Source of the DNA: Misgurnus anguillicaudatus | Taxonomy: Eukaryota; Chordata; Actinopteri; Cypriniformes; Cobitidae | Reading direction: 5' to 3' | DNA length: 64,000 nucleotides | Assembly (NCBI RefSeq): GCF_027580225.2 | Contig: NC_073341.2 | Coordinates: forward strand, 9,892,001 to 9,956,000 | Translations under genes and position numbers: made by a program | Shown: in pieces, positions 20,693 through 64,000 of the stretch | Layout of the letters: every line of letters starts with the position of its first letter | How positions within the stretch are numbered: position 1 is the stretch's first letter | Notes under the pieces: generated by a model | Databases searched by the model: none | Seen by the model: the letters and a program-made list of their open reading frames with translations, nothing else | Told to the model about the DNA's origin: nothing

Positions 20693-20851
20693 ACACTGTA
20701 AAAAATGAAAAGTTGAATCAACTTAAAAAATTACTTAAATTGGAAGTTTTTCAACTTAGTATTTTCACTTAATTTTTCACTAATAAAAACAATTTTTAGG
20801 TGTTACCAACTGAAGTATTTTTTTAAGTTGATTTAAGTTTTTTTACAGTGT
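20693..20851. mobile_element. Miniature element, cactgtaaaaa group, copy 2
   Basis: Ends acactgtaaaaaatg and tttttttacagtgt are inverted, with gttgaatcaactt and aagttgattt inside. Confidence 0.6.
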
Positions 20852-21022
20852 ACTAATACGCACCTCTTAGGTATGAAGGTGTAGTTTTATAAAGGGTACT
20901 GTCCCAGTGACCGATTCTGTAATTTTGTTGTAAAATTGTGTGGAAATTGTGCTTCAATACGACAGATTAAATATACTTTATCTCTCCATTTACAATCTAC
21001 CCTGACCAAGATCCATACACCC

Positions 21023-21202
21023 ACACTGTAAAAATGATTTGTTGATTCAACTTAAAAAAAGTGGGTTACCTGGTTGCCTTAAAATTTTTGTTTTAGTTAA
21101 ATCAAAACAATTGTTGTGACAACTCGTAAATTTAAGCAGAATCAACTCTAGGGTAAACCAGGTTTCTTACTTTTTAAAGTTGAACCAATTTTTTTTACAG
21201 TG
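21023..21202. mobile_element. Miniature element, cactgtaaaaa group, copy 3
   Basis: Ends acactgtaaaaatg and ttttttttacagtgc are inverted. The interior resembles copy 2 around the ttgattcaactt block. Confidence 0.6.
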
Positions 21203-21432
21203 CAGATTTCATTTCATGACATGTTAGTTACACAATGGACAACAGAGTATAACATTTTAGCGTCGGACTGTGACCAATACATGTAAATAACTATATGGTT
21301 TAAAAGAGGGAAGTACAGCATTTATAGGATCAGGACCTGGAAGATGTCTGTACTTGAACGGATATTTCTTTCACAATAACTTTTCTTCTTTTTGGCAAAA
21401 GTAATAAACAGCCAGACGTGGGGCATGTTTTG

Positions 21433-22238
21433 TTTATTAGACTTTTAATATAATATCTGTGTCCTAGAGTACGATTATATTGGGCAGGGGACCTTTTGGA
21501 TTACTGGCCAGGAATAATTGTATCACAGATGCTGGTGCCATTACATCCACATTTCCTCTTTGTGTACTGCTTATATCTTTGACATACACTGTACAGTGTC
21601 ATTCATGTGCTGTATATGAAAACAGCCCAGTATGGCCAACAAGGCAAGCAATGCCAATAACATGCCAGTCGTTCCCCACAGTGCAGTGGTAATCTTGTTT
21701 CAAGGTTTTAAAACCTGTGAGGAATGCCCTACTCTGTTCTTCAACCCTATCCCACTGTTGTATAGATGACTGGCTTGATGAAGGTTTGGCTGCTTGGTTG
21801 TCCTGCAGGAGGTCCTCAGTGTATTCGTGTTCGTCGCTCTTGGCTCATTAAAGAAAAAACGCGGAAAGGGTTCCATGGGGTGATCCGCCCACCCTACCCA
21901 CCCTCACATACCATAATTCCCTTTGTTTTTGCCCGTTATCCCTAAAGTATCCATCAACTGAATACATTCCACCCCCTCCCCATCTTGCCCCAAACGTAAT
22001 AATTAAAATTCAAAAGGTAAAAACAAGGTCTACTGCGGAATGGCTTTACTCCTCACAGTAAGTAGGGGATGCCAGAGCCCCTTTGATCTGCTGAGGTGCG
22101 GTTGGCGTTCTTGCGGCTGGTCCGTCGAGTCTGGGTGTTCTTGGCGGCCGGGGGGCTCCGAGCGATGGCCGAGACCCTCCCCCTGGGGCCCTTTCGCTTC
22201 CCCCTGGGCCCTGCACGGCCCCTCCCGGCCACTAGGGG
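21433..22238 (-). other. bmp1: Probable bmp1 3' untranslated region
   Basis: This is the sequence after the bmp1 stop. The first 190 bases are GC-rich against an AT-rich neighbourhood. The nearest clear AATAAA on the minus strand is at 21433-21438, which would give an 0.8 kb 3' UTR. The true end is not known; no transcript evidence is available here. Confidence 0.35.
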
Positions 22239-55527
<33,289 letters not shown>

Positions 55528-55617
55528 CTGTAACACAAAGCAAAAAAAAAGTAATCAGTGATGTAGCTTGGCGTAACATATTTCATCTGAGCAGTATTAC
55601 AACTTTTTACATAAAGA

Positions 55618-56137
55618 ACTTCTATTATGCAAAATTCACTTTTACATGTTTTTTTACATGGTTATGTGTGAACACAACCACCATACAATAAAATGAAAAT
55701 CCACTTACTCCTTCTTTTTTAATCCCCATTAAACCAAAGCAGTCTTATTAGACATGCCGTTTTGATTCTCTTGTTAATATGACATCACACTGATAAAGCT
55801 CCCCCCCACAACCACCATTACCATAATTTCCACCCTCAGCGAGTTGTACGCTGTCCGCCATATCTCAAATAGTAATATACTATTGTCTCAGACTGTATTT
55901 ACAGAAATCAGATCTATTTAAACTGAAAGCGCTCACTTTGGTAAGGGAGTAAGGAGCAGTAGCTCATTAGCATTTAAAGGTACAGACACGAAAACAGGAC
56001 GTTTTGCTTCCACCCAAATTGGGGCATTTTGTACATGCTACAGTATAATAAATGATCTGTGGTGTATTTTGAGCTAAAACACATTTTGGGCACATCAGAG
56101 ACTAACATTTTGTAAAATTTGACATAATAGGTGGATT
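55618..56137. mobile_element. Miniature element, attatgcaaaa family
   Basis: Ends tctattatgcaaaatt and aatttgacataatagg are inverted. Shares interior text with 1376-1600. Confidence 0.6.
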
Positions 56138-56944
56138 AAATATTTGGTGGCCTTTAAATATTATTCTTATTCAAATCAAGTCCCCATACACCTAGAAGTC
56201 TTATGCACACGTAATGCTTTAGGGAAATGCTGTTACTAGTTTTTATATCACAGAAATACCTAAATACGTCTGCTCCCAAGTATAAGAGACTTTCCTTGAC
56301 AATAATGTCTGGATAACACTCCTACATCTCTTTTGATTTATAATAGTACTATTACCTCCAAGAAACACCTATACGTTGCTGCTCCTAAGTGTAAAGGGCT
56401 TTTACTGGCATTAATGTTTGGATAATACTCTTTCGTCTCCTTCGGTTAAAAATAATGCATAGTGCGGTGGATGAGATGTTAGTAAACCTACCAACATCAG
56501 TCGACGTGATGTTTGGAATGACTTATCGCGGGAAGAAAAACGCTAGTTTCGCGCAAATCTGTAGTGGAAACGCAGCTACTGATAGACAGGGTCATCAAAT
56601 GACCCGATTCCAAGTTGTCGGCCAAGACCTAGCAGGAATATTTACCAAGGGTTTTATACATTTTTGTTACTACAGTGTTTTTTAGCAATCCAATAGGAAT
56701 CTTCTTCTTCTTCCTTTATTTCTTAACGACATTCCAGCATCTACGGCTATACTCATGATGAGAACCAGTTTATCCATACACAAGTTTTATTCAGACAAGT
56801 TGATCCATACACAGGTTGGGGGAGGGACAATTTTGATATCTCCAATTTGCCTAACTTGCATGTTTTTCCAAAAGGAATCAAACAGTGTTTATAAGTCACT
56901 GGTTCTGTATAAGTGGAGGTTCTTGAACAATGTCGGTCAGACTT

Positions 56945-58333
56945 AGGGCTCTATCTTACACCCGGCGCAATGCAGGGCAATGCGCGACGCAAGTGTATTT
57001 TGCTAGTTTCCACCCTGCGCAATTATAATTTTCACGTTGAGCGCCGTGTTGTTTAAATTGCAAATGCATTTGCGCCCCCATTTGCGCCCATGGGTGTTCT
57101 GGTCTGAAAACGAGGTTTGTTCAGGCGCATTGTTGGCGTGTTGCTATTTTGAGGCAACTAAAATAAACTACGCCATATACCAACAAAAACCTGGTCTAAA
57201 GTCAATTGTGCAATATGTTTTTTTGTTATTTAAAGAGCGCGTTAGTAATATGTGCCTAAATGGGACGACAACGCGGCTTTGCTTACCCGCATACATTAAT
57301 GCGCATACATGAATGCGCAGCACATACATGAATGCGCAGCACAAAAACGCTTTTAAATATGAAAGATTAAAGGATTGAATGTAAAAGATTATTATTGAGT
57401 CTCTTGGACATAAATGAGGACCAATTATGAGACGTTAGAAGGCGCAAAGAGCTGCTTCACCTGCAGCCTGGTAAGTAAATAAATGCTTTGCTTTAAACAA
57501 ATGCATCTGTTTTTAAATGTTTTTAAATGCTACCTCACGGATTTATTGTATATGATGACTCTGTACCTGTGGATATGGTGAGATGAGAAACATTTTTAAG
57601 TAATGCTTAAAAAAAACTGACGCTGTCCAAGTGCTGAACCTTGCGGAGAGGCGTTTGTAAATTCTTTATCTCCTATTTGTTACAAATAAAGTATTTTTAG
57701 AGTAGAAACCTTTTCTTACATACTTGTAAATTATTTCTTGATGATATTGGACCATACATTTAAAGCAATTAAAAGCCTGCTTTTTTCAACTTTGATTGAA
57801 ACTCTCAGCTTGTCACTTCTCACTCGCCTGTCCAATCACAGCGGAGGATGAATGATCGGCACATCATTCAATGACTGATAAACAAAGCAGAAGTATAATA
57901 GCAACCAAAGCACTCAGCTGAAAAAGCTGGCAAGCGCCCACAGCCCTGCCGTCTTCAGCCGCAATTAAACGTGTTGGCTGTCAAAAGATTAATTGCGATT
58001 AATCGCATACAAAATAAACGTTTATTTTTGCATTATATATGTGTGTGCACTGTGTATATATACAATTATTTTTTATATATTAATACACTCACATGCATGT
58101 CCGTACTTAACATTTACATGTATATATATTTAGATTTGGATATATTTTATATTATATATACATTTTATTTTTATACATAAATAACATTTTTCTTAAATGT
58201 ATACATGTATGTGTGTATTTTAGTTCTGGGCAAAGATTAATTGGGATTCATCGCATACAAAATAAAAGTACATTTTTGCATAATATACGTGTGTGTGTAA
58301 TTATTATGTATATTTAAACACACATATATTTTT

Positions 58334-58375
<42 letters not shown>

Positions 58376-59204
58376 CACACAGCACACACTTGTATATTAT
58401 GCTAAAAATCACTTTTATTTTGAATGCGACTAATTGTGATTAATCTTTGCCCAGCACTATTATATATACATAATAATTACACAATAACATAAATATATTA
58501 CGCAAACACAAACTTTTATTTTGTATGTGATTAATCGGGAAAGGGGACCCATGGTGTATGTAGATAAAAACGGCTCAAACAAAAAAATGTGATGTTAGGA
58601 GGTGAATGGTGAAATAAATGAATGGAGATTACTACAACAGAAGCACATTTTAACAAACCGCACAAACTACCTGAGCTAAAATCTTATGTCCAGGCCTAAT
58701 TTAACCCGAAAATAAAAAGAGAAAATGAGGAAAAAAATATGGTTGCACTTAATTTTAAAGCATGTGCATCTACAGTGTACTTAAAGTGTACTACCTACAT
58801 GTACTTAATATGACTAAAAGAAAACGGGTTTTAAAGGTTTTAATAAAAAAAAATTCAATACAAGTGAAAAACTTTTAACATTAATCTTAAACTGGGGATC
58901 TTCTTCCTTCGCTTAGTTTTTCAGTTTACAAAGTCCGTCATCTAAATAGGGATTAGACATAGCGCCAGCGCAACAGGCTTATAAAGGGGATGAGAGCTGA
59001 GACTCTCATTGGTTTATTGCATGTTATGCCCAAAATACCCCCATTACTCATTAAAAAAATTGTACCAACCCTTTTCGACCATGCGCTCGGCGCACAAACC
59101 ATTTTTCCGTCGTTAAATTAGCAAAAGTGGATTCGGACACGCCCATTTAGACGTTGCGCTGTGCGCTTTAGACAATGCACTTAGATCGTTAAAATAGGGC
59201 CCTT
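56945..59204. mobile_element. Element with aggg(c)cccta ends carrying a 1 kb insertion
   Basis: The left part (gggctctatcttacacccgg) and right part (gttaaaatagggccctta) match, in reverse order, the element at 46720-48961. A 1 kb sequence (57783-58812) sits inside. It lies in the bmp1 intron upstream of the last astacin exon. Confidence 0.6.
57783..58812 (+). repeat. 1 kb repeat, copy 1
   Basis: Nearly identical to 61203-62162 from ttttcaactttgattgaaac to ctacatgtacttaatatg. It includes the common cyprinid text gcgattaatcgcatacaaaa and an (at)n run at 58337-58370. Confidence 0.85.
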
Positions 59205-59621
59205 AATGTTGATGGTCAAAAGTCTGGATACTCGCATGCAATGAATTGTGAGTCAGTGTCTGGAAGTGACAGCCAAATTTACAACGTGTAAAGCACTTAA
59301 ATTACCCTTGTCATACAACAGATTAAAAGAGTGGATTAAATATTGCCTGTCCAATGTCAATTCCAATAAATTATTGCTGTCATTATAGATACAAAACCTT
59401 TTTTTAACTTGTACTTTTGTTAAAGACTGGAAAGTCATTGCGGTCATCTCATCTGTGGTGTAAGTGTCTGATGGCCCAATAACATACAATATATGTTGAA
59501 CAACTATACTGTAAGCAGACAATCAGAAAACAGAAGAACAAAACAATCCCTTTCACAATTCGCATGCTATTCATCCCAAATAACAAACTTGGATTATATT
59601 GTCCCAAATAGTAGTATGTTA

Positions 59622-59893
59622 TGCTGCATACACACCAAACGCGAAGCAGCGTGTTTCTCACTCTAGATTACTTGCGGGATTTAACTTTGTGTCATGCGAA
59701 TTTTTCACTTGAGTTGACAATTTTCAACTTGCGCGAAGACGCGTTTGGGGCAAATAGCGCATGTTTTCGTGGCAATGGCGGCGCTCACTTTTCGTCATTC
59801 GCATCACCCCGCACGAGTTTGCGTTTTTGCATTGATTTTGTATGTAATCTACTCACACAAAATCGTTGAATTTGCGTTCGGTGTGTATGCCCC
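59622..59893. mobile_element. Miniature element, gcatacacaccaaacg ends
   Basis: Ends gctgcatacacaccaaacgc and gcgttcggtgtgtatgcccc are inverted. The interior is rich in gcgaa words. Confidence 0.6.
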
Positions 59894-60875
59894 TTAAAAT
59901 GAGCATGCTTAAAGAGATAGTTCAGTTTTACGCATACGCGAAAGTCAGCAGAGAGTGCACGTGATGCAAATTTTGTCATCAGAATAGTACATGCATACCT
60001 GTATTTTTGTAAACGTGCAGAAATGTGCATTCGACTGTGCTTGTACCCTTGCGTGCGTGTAAAACAACAATCTATACTTCAGGCTTTGCATGTTAGTGTG
60101 TTTCTGAACTTGCATACAGTACTCTTCTTCTAGGCCTTCAGATGTATATACTTTCCCATAACAAAAACAGTACATACTTTGGACAATAATAAAAGTAGGC
60201 GAACTGAGACGCAGCAAATGATTTCTTCAGAGACCTTGAATTCAACACCTACACACAGTATGCTGTACTCACAGTCCTTAAAACTTCATCATGACATCAT
60301 GAGAACATGTGGTTGTATCTAAGCTATAAACAAATGTTTCTAGCGTACTACGATTGAAAAATAAACATTTACGTAGTCTCACGAAAAATGATTCAGTATC
60401 AAAATCCTGCCTCTTTTCTCACCCTTCTTTTCATACGTTGACACTTTTCGCTAGTTTAATGTCTTGCTTTTCACTCGGTGTTGGTCAGTGAGGGTCTGTT
60501 CATTTGTTCGTTCCCATGGGAACCGTCCAGTCAACAGCAGGCCTGTTCAAATACGACAGCATGGCCTTTTCAGCTCGACTACAAGCTTGATGTGAAAGAA
60601 ATCTGAAGAAGATTTGGGTAACACTTGATATGAAGCCTGCATTATAAGGGTTTTCCTAATGCTTTATAATGGAGGCATAATGCCTTATAAAAACCTATTA
60701 ATATGTTTTAATGGGGTTTTATAAGTTATACCCTGCGTCCCAATTCAAATACATAAATAATATCAGTAATACAGAAAATAAGTAGGCAGAATTAGAATTA
60801 ATGATGTTAATGCACTCAAATGTCCATACTTTCTCACAACAAAAACAGTGCATACTTTTAGGGCATAGTAGGCAT

Positions 60876-61078
60876 GTTTTTAGTGGTATCTAGCGGTGAG
60901 ATTGCGAGCTGCAACCAACATTAATTTCGAAATACATAGAGAGACTATGCAACAGTAGCCGCCACAGGACATACATGTCATCGTCTGAGACAACGTAGTA
61001 ACAAAACGCGATTTGTAGAGCAGTTTGTCCGTTTGGGGCTACTGTAGAAACATGATGGCGACTTCCATGTAAGGGTCC
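60876..61078 (+). mobile_element. Diverged partial copy of the aggtgcagtgtgtaa family
   Basis: Shares tagtggtatctagcggtgag, acatgtcatcgtctgagac and gactt-ccatgtaagg text with 48142-48513; both ends are lost. Confidence 0.55.
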
Positions 61079-61202
61079 GTGCACACCAAGGCGTTTACGC
61101 CGGCGGATGTTTATTTAATTGTTTCAAATGGAAGTGTCATACTCTTTAAAAACGGCAGTAGCTGGAGAGTTTTGTCCATGCTGAGCGCAGAAAGTTGAAA
61201 AA

Positions 61203-62162
61203 TTTTCAACTTTGATTGAAACTCTCAGCTTGTCACTTCTCACTCGCCTGTCCAATCACAGCGGAGGATGACTGATCGGCACATCGTTCAATGACTGATA
61301 AACAAAGCAGAAGTATAATAGCAACCAAAGCGCTCAGCTGAAAAAGCTGGCAAGCGCCCACAGCCCTGCCGTCTTCAGCCGCAATTAAACGTGTTGGCTG
61401 TCAAAAGATTAATTGCGATTAATCGCATACAAAATAAAAGTTTGTTTTTGCATTATATATGTGTGTGCACTGTGTATATATACAATTATTTTTTATATAT
61501 TAATACACTCACATGCATGTCCGTACTTAACATTTACATGTATATATATTTAGATTTGGATATATTTTATATTATATATACATTTTATTTTTATAAATAA
61601 CATTTTTCTTAAATGTATACATGTATGTGTGTATTTTAGTCCTGGGCAAAGATTAATTGGGATTCATCGCATACAAAATAAAAGTACATTTTTGCATAAT
61701 ATACGTGTGTGTGTAATTATTATGTATATTTAAACACACATATATTTTTTACATTTATATATATATTATATATAATTACACACAGCACACACTTGTATAT
61801 TATGCTAAAAATCACTTTTATTTTGAATGCGACTAATTGTGATTAATCTTTGCCCAGCACTATTATATAAACATAATAATTACACAATAACATAAATATA
61901 TTACGCAAACACAAACTTTTATTTTGTATGTGATTAATCGGGAAAGGGGACCCATGGTGTATGTAGATAAAAACGGCTCAAACAAAAAAATGTGATGTCC
62001 ACGTATGTGGCACAAACTACCAGAGCTAAAATCTTATGTCCAGGCCTAATTTAACCCGAAAATAAAAAGAGAAAATGAGGAAAAAAATATGGTTGCACTT
62101 CATTTTAAAGCATGTGCACCTACAGTGTACTTAAAGTGTACTACCTACATGTACTTAATATG
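61203..62162 (+). repeat. 1 kb repeat, copy 2
   Basis: Same orientation as copy 1, 3.4 kb away. It differs by scattered substitutions, a shorter at run, and about 65 bp less in the section near 61988. Confidence 0.85.
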
Positions 62163-63037
62163 GGTTTGGTTTAGGTTTCACAGCTGGTACCTAGTAATTT
62201 CAGTGACACAGTAAGTACATAGTCTGTACATGTGAAACAAGATTGTAAGTAAAGTCCTAGAAAAGATACAACACTGAATACAACGAGGATAACTATTGAA
62301 AGTAATCGCAATCATTACCATTATTATGGTAAAATGTCTGGATATATTACAATAATTATAAGAGAAACAGGAGAATTCGGGAGGAAAATGTGACTGATGT
62401 CACATGTGCAAAAAAATCATTGTTGTCCTTAGACAGATTTAGTTTCTTTAGTCTTTAAAGTGAAATGTGACGTGCACATGTTTTCATGAGATTTACTCTT
62501 GTTGTAAATCTGTGTGTATCGAGCCGAACAGTAGCTGTGTGGGTGAGTGCTAGTGCTAGCATTGGTTTGATGTCATCTCACACTGAAGACATACTGCTAG
62601 CTCTTTATTTGCTTTTGGCTCATCTCGCCAGTACCAGTTTCGAACAGAAAAACCTCATTGACTAGGCAGGGGGGCAGAAGACAAAAGAGACGAGGTCGGA
62701 AAACATGCACAAGAGAAAAGCCAGGAGAACCCACTCGCTTCTCACTGAGAAAAAGTTTAGGAAAAAAACCTAAAGGAAGGTCACTAAAACCTCCCAATAC
62801 GAGTGCAATCAAAGACCATGTCTTCCCATGGAGATTTACAGCACCAATGCTTTCCAAACACAGCAGGGCATGACGGGAAATAAAACAACTGGACAGTCGA
62901 ACAAATACAGCAGCCAATCGCAATGGGACTGTTATAAAACACTTCGGTTTTGAGTATAACAGAAAAGAAATGGAAGGAAAGGGAGGAATTTACTGTATGT
63001 TAAAGTCAATACAGTCATACAGTCTCTAGTAATCACT
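62163..63037. other. Intronic or upstream sequence, nothing recognised
   Basis: Within the intron upstream of the last astacin exon. Overlapping frames at 62597-62923 (-) and 62658-62873 (+) show no family features. Confidence 0.4.
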
Positions 63038-63867
63038 TAACTCTTTCCTCATCAGTGTTTAAAAAAAAGTTGCCAGCCAGCGCCAGCATTTTTTTAATGA
63101 GTTTATCAAAACTTGAATGCCTTCCAGAAAATGTCCTTCTTCAAATATATAAACATGCAAATATATCAAATGAAAGAACCCCTGCTTTTAAACAAACAAA
63201 CAAAAAAGTTTCATCCTACTTTATTTGTTCTCTTTTTATCACCTCTCAAATATGGGTAGTTTTTTTTTTCAATAATACAAGGTAATTGCATTTTTGTGAA
63301 GGACTTTGATGGAGATCAGATTCAGAGCGATCCTTAAAACATACACAGTAGTGATGCGCGGGTCTTCTCGTAACCCGTAGGTCTGGTTCGGGCGGATAAA
63401 GAAATTGTAACATTTTTGTGGGGCATGTCATTAAAAACAAAATAAAAATCATGTATGTTGCGTCTAATTCCCTGTAGCATATATTAAATATTTGAAAATA
63501 TTTTTTTTTCATATTTTATTAGGTTTTTTGATGAGGTTAAATTACTTTATTTTATTACATTACAAATGTCTAGTATGTCTATTTTAATGGTCGCGGGTGC
63601 AGGGCAGTGCAGGTTGTAAAAATAGATACAGTGGTGCGGGGCGGGCCAAATATTTCATAAAAGCGGGACCCGCGGGTTGGAAAAAACGCTGACCCAGCCA
63701 TCACTAATACACGGAGTTTGAACTGTTTGCCCTAAGGGAATACTTCTGGGTTGGGTAAGAGCGCCACCTGGTGAAAAATATCGGAAATACGGATTGCCGG
63801 AAAAACTCGTCATTGGCAGGGAAGCTTTCCTCTTAATTGACGAGTTTATTCGCAGGGAAAGAGTTAA
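63038..63867. mobile_element. Element with ttaactctttcc ends holding a hAT-like element
   Basis: Ends ttaactctttcctcatcag and cagggaaagagttaa are inverted, as in 43612-45030. A hAT-like element is nested at 63349-63706. Confidence 0.65.
63349..63706. mobile_element. hAT-like miniature element with 8-bp target duplication
   Basis: Ends tagtgatg and catcacta are inverted. Flanks atacacag (63341-63348) and atacacgg (63707-63714) match at 7 of 8. The window start (1-97) is another copy's end. Confidence 0.75.
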
Positions 63868-64000
63868 TAATGATTGATTGCTGTAAAATGATCTGTGAGG
63901 ATGCCCTGGATGTGCTCTTCATCTCTCCTGTGCTATACTTAACTCTGGCCTTGAGTTTTCCGGCACACGGGAGTTTTCCGTGTACTTGGTCCTAGCAAAG

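Noticed and set aside
55528..64000. Remaining astacin exons of bmp1, including the zinc site
   Set aside because: I looked for HELGH- and FWHEHTRPDR-like text on the minus strand and saw none; the region is repeats.

Overview
The window is vertebrate nuclear DNA, most likely from a cyprinid (carp/minnow-type) fish. It has split genes with GT-AG introns, low GC, and a very dense load of short DNA-transposon derivatives and tRNA-derived SINEs of kinds common in cyprinids. The species cannot be named from the sequence alone. There are no bacterial genes, operons, CRISPR arrays or rRNA genes.

Two protein-coding genes are present, both cut by the window edges and pointing towards each other. On the + strand, seven exons between 780 and 12829 give the last 455 codons of a Dispatched/Patched-family membrane protein that reads as DISP3 (PTCHD2). 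On the - strand, fourteen exons between 55527 and 22239 give the last 708 codons of a BMP1/tolloid metalloprotease: the end of the astacin domain, then CUB1-CUB2-EGF1-CUB3-EGF2-CUB4-CUB5 and a short tail. All splice phases close, so both reading frames run unbroken to their stops. The BMP1 start and most of its protease domain lie beyond 64000; the DISP3 N-terminal two thirds lie before position 1. The stop codons are about 9.4 kb apart, and that interval holds only repeats and possible 3' untranslated sequence.

Region by region: 1-12829 is disp3 exons, with introns holding a SINE, foldback elements and a decayed Tc1 transposon (6916-8138). 12830-22238 is the intergenic stretch with a four-element transposon nest (16131-17424) and several miniature elements. 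22239-55527 is bmp1, whose introns carry at least fifteen insertions, including a three-level nest (46720-48961), a solo LTR (40071-40642) inside a tandem repeat, long foldback elements and an (AT)n array. 55528-64000 is a large upstream bmp1 intron made of repeats, including a 1 kb sequence present twice (57783-58812 and 61203-62162).

The two genes are not known to act together. BMP1/tolloid proteases work outside the cell, maturing procollagens and cleaving chordin. DISP3 is a polytopic RND-type protein with a sterol-sensing-domain-like region. The most interesting points are a retained-intron route to a short BMP1 isoform, an in-frame basic extension after the bmp1 stop, a GC-AG intron in disp3, a very weak splice donor beside a retroposon tail, and a set of nine miniature elements that all sit in TTAA target sites. 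I found no convincing new biological system.
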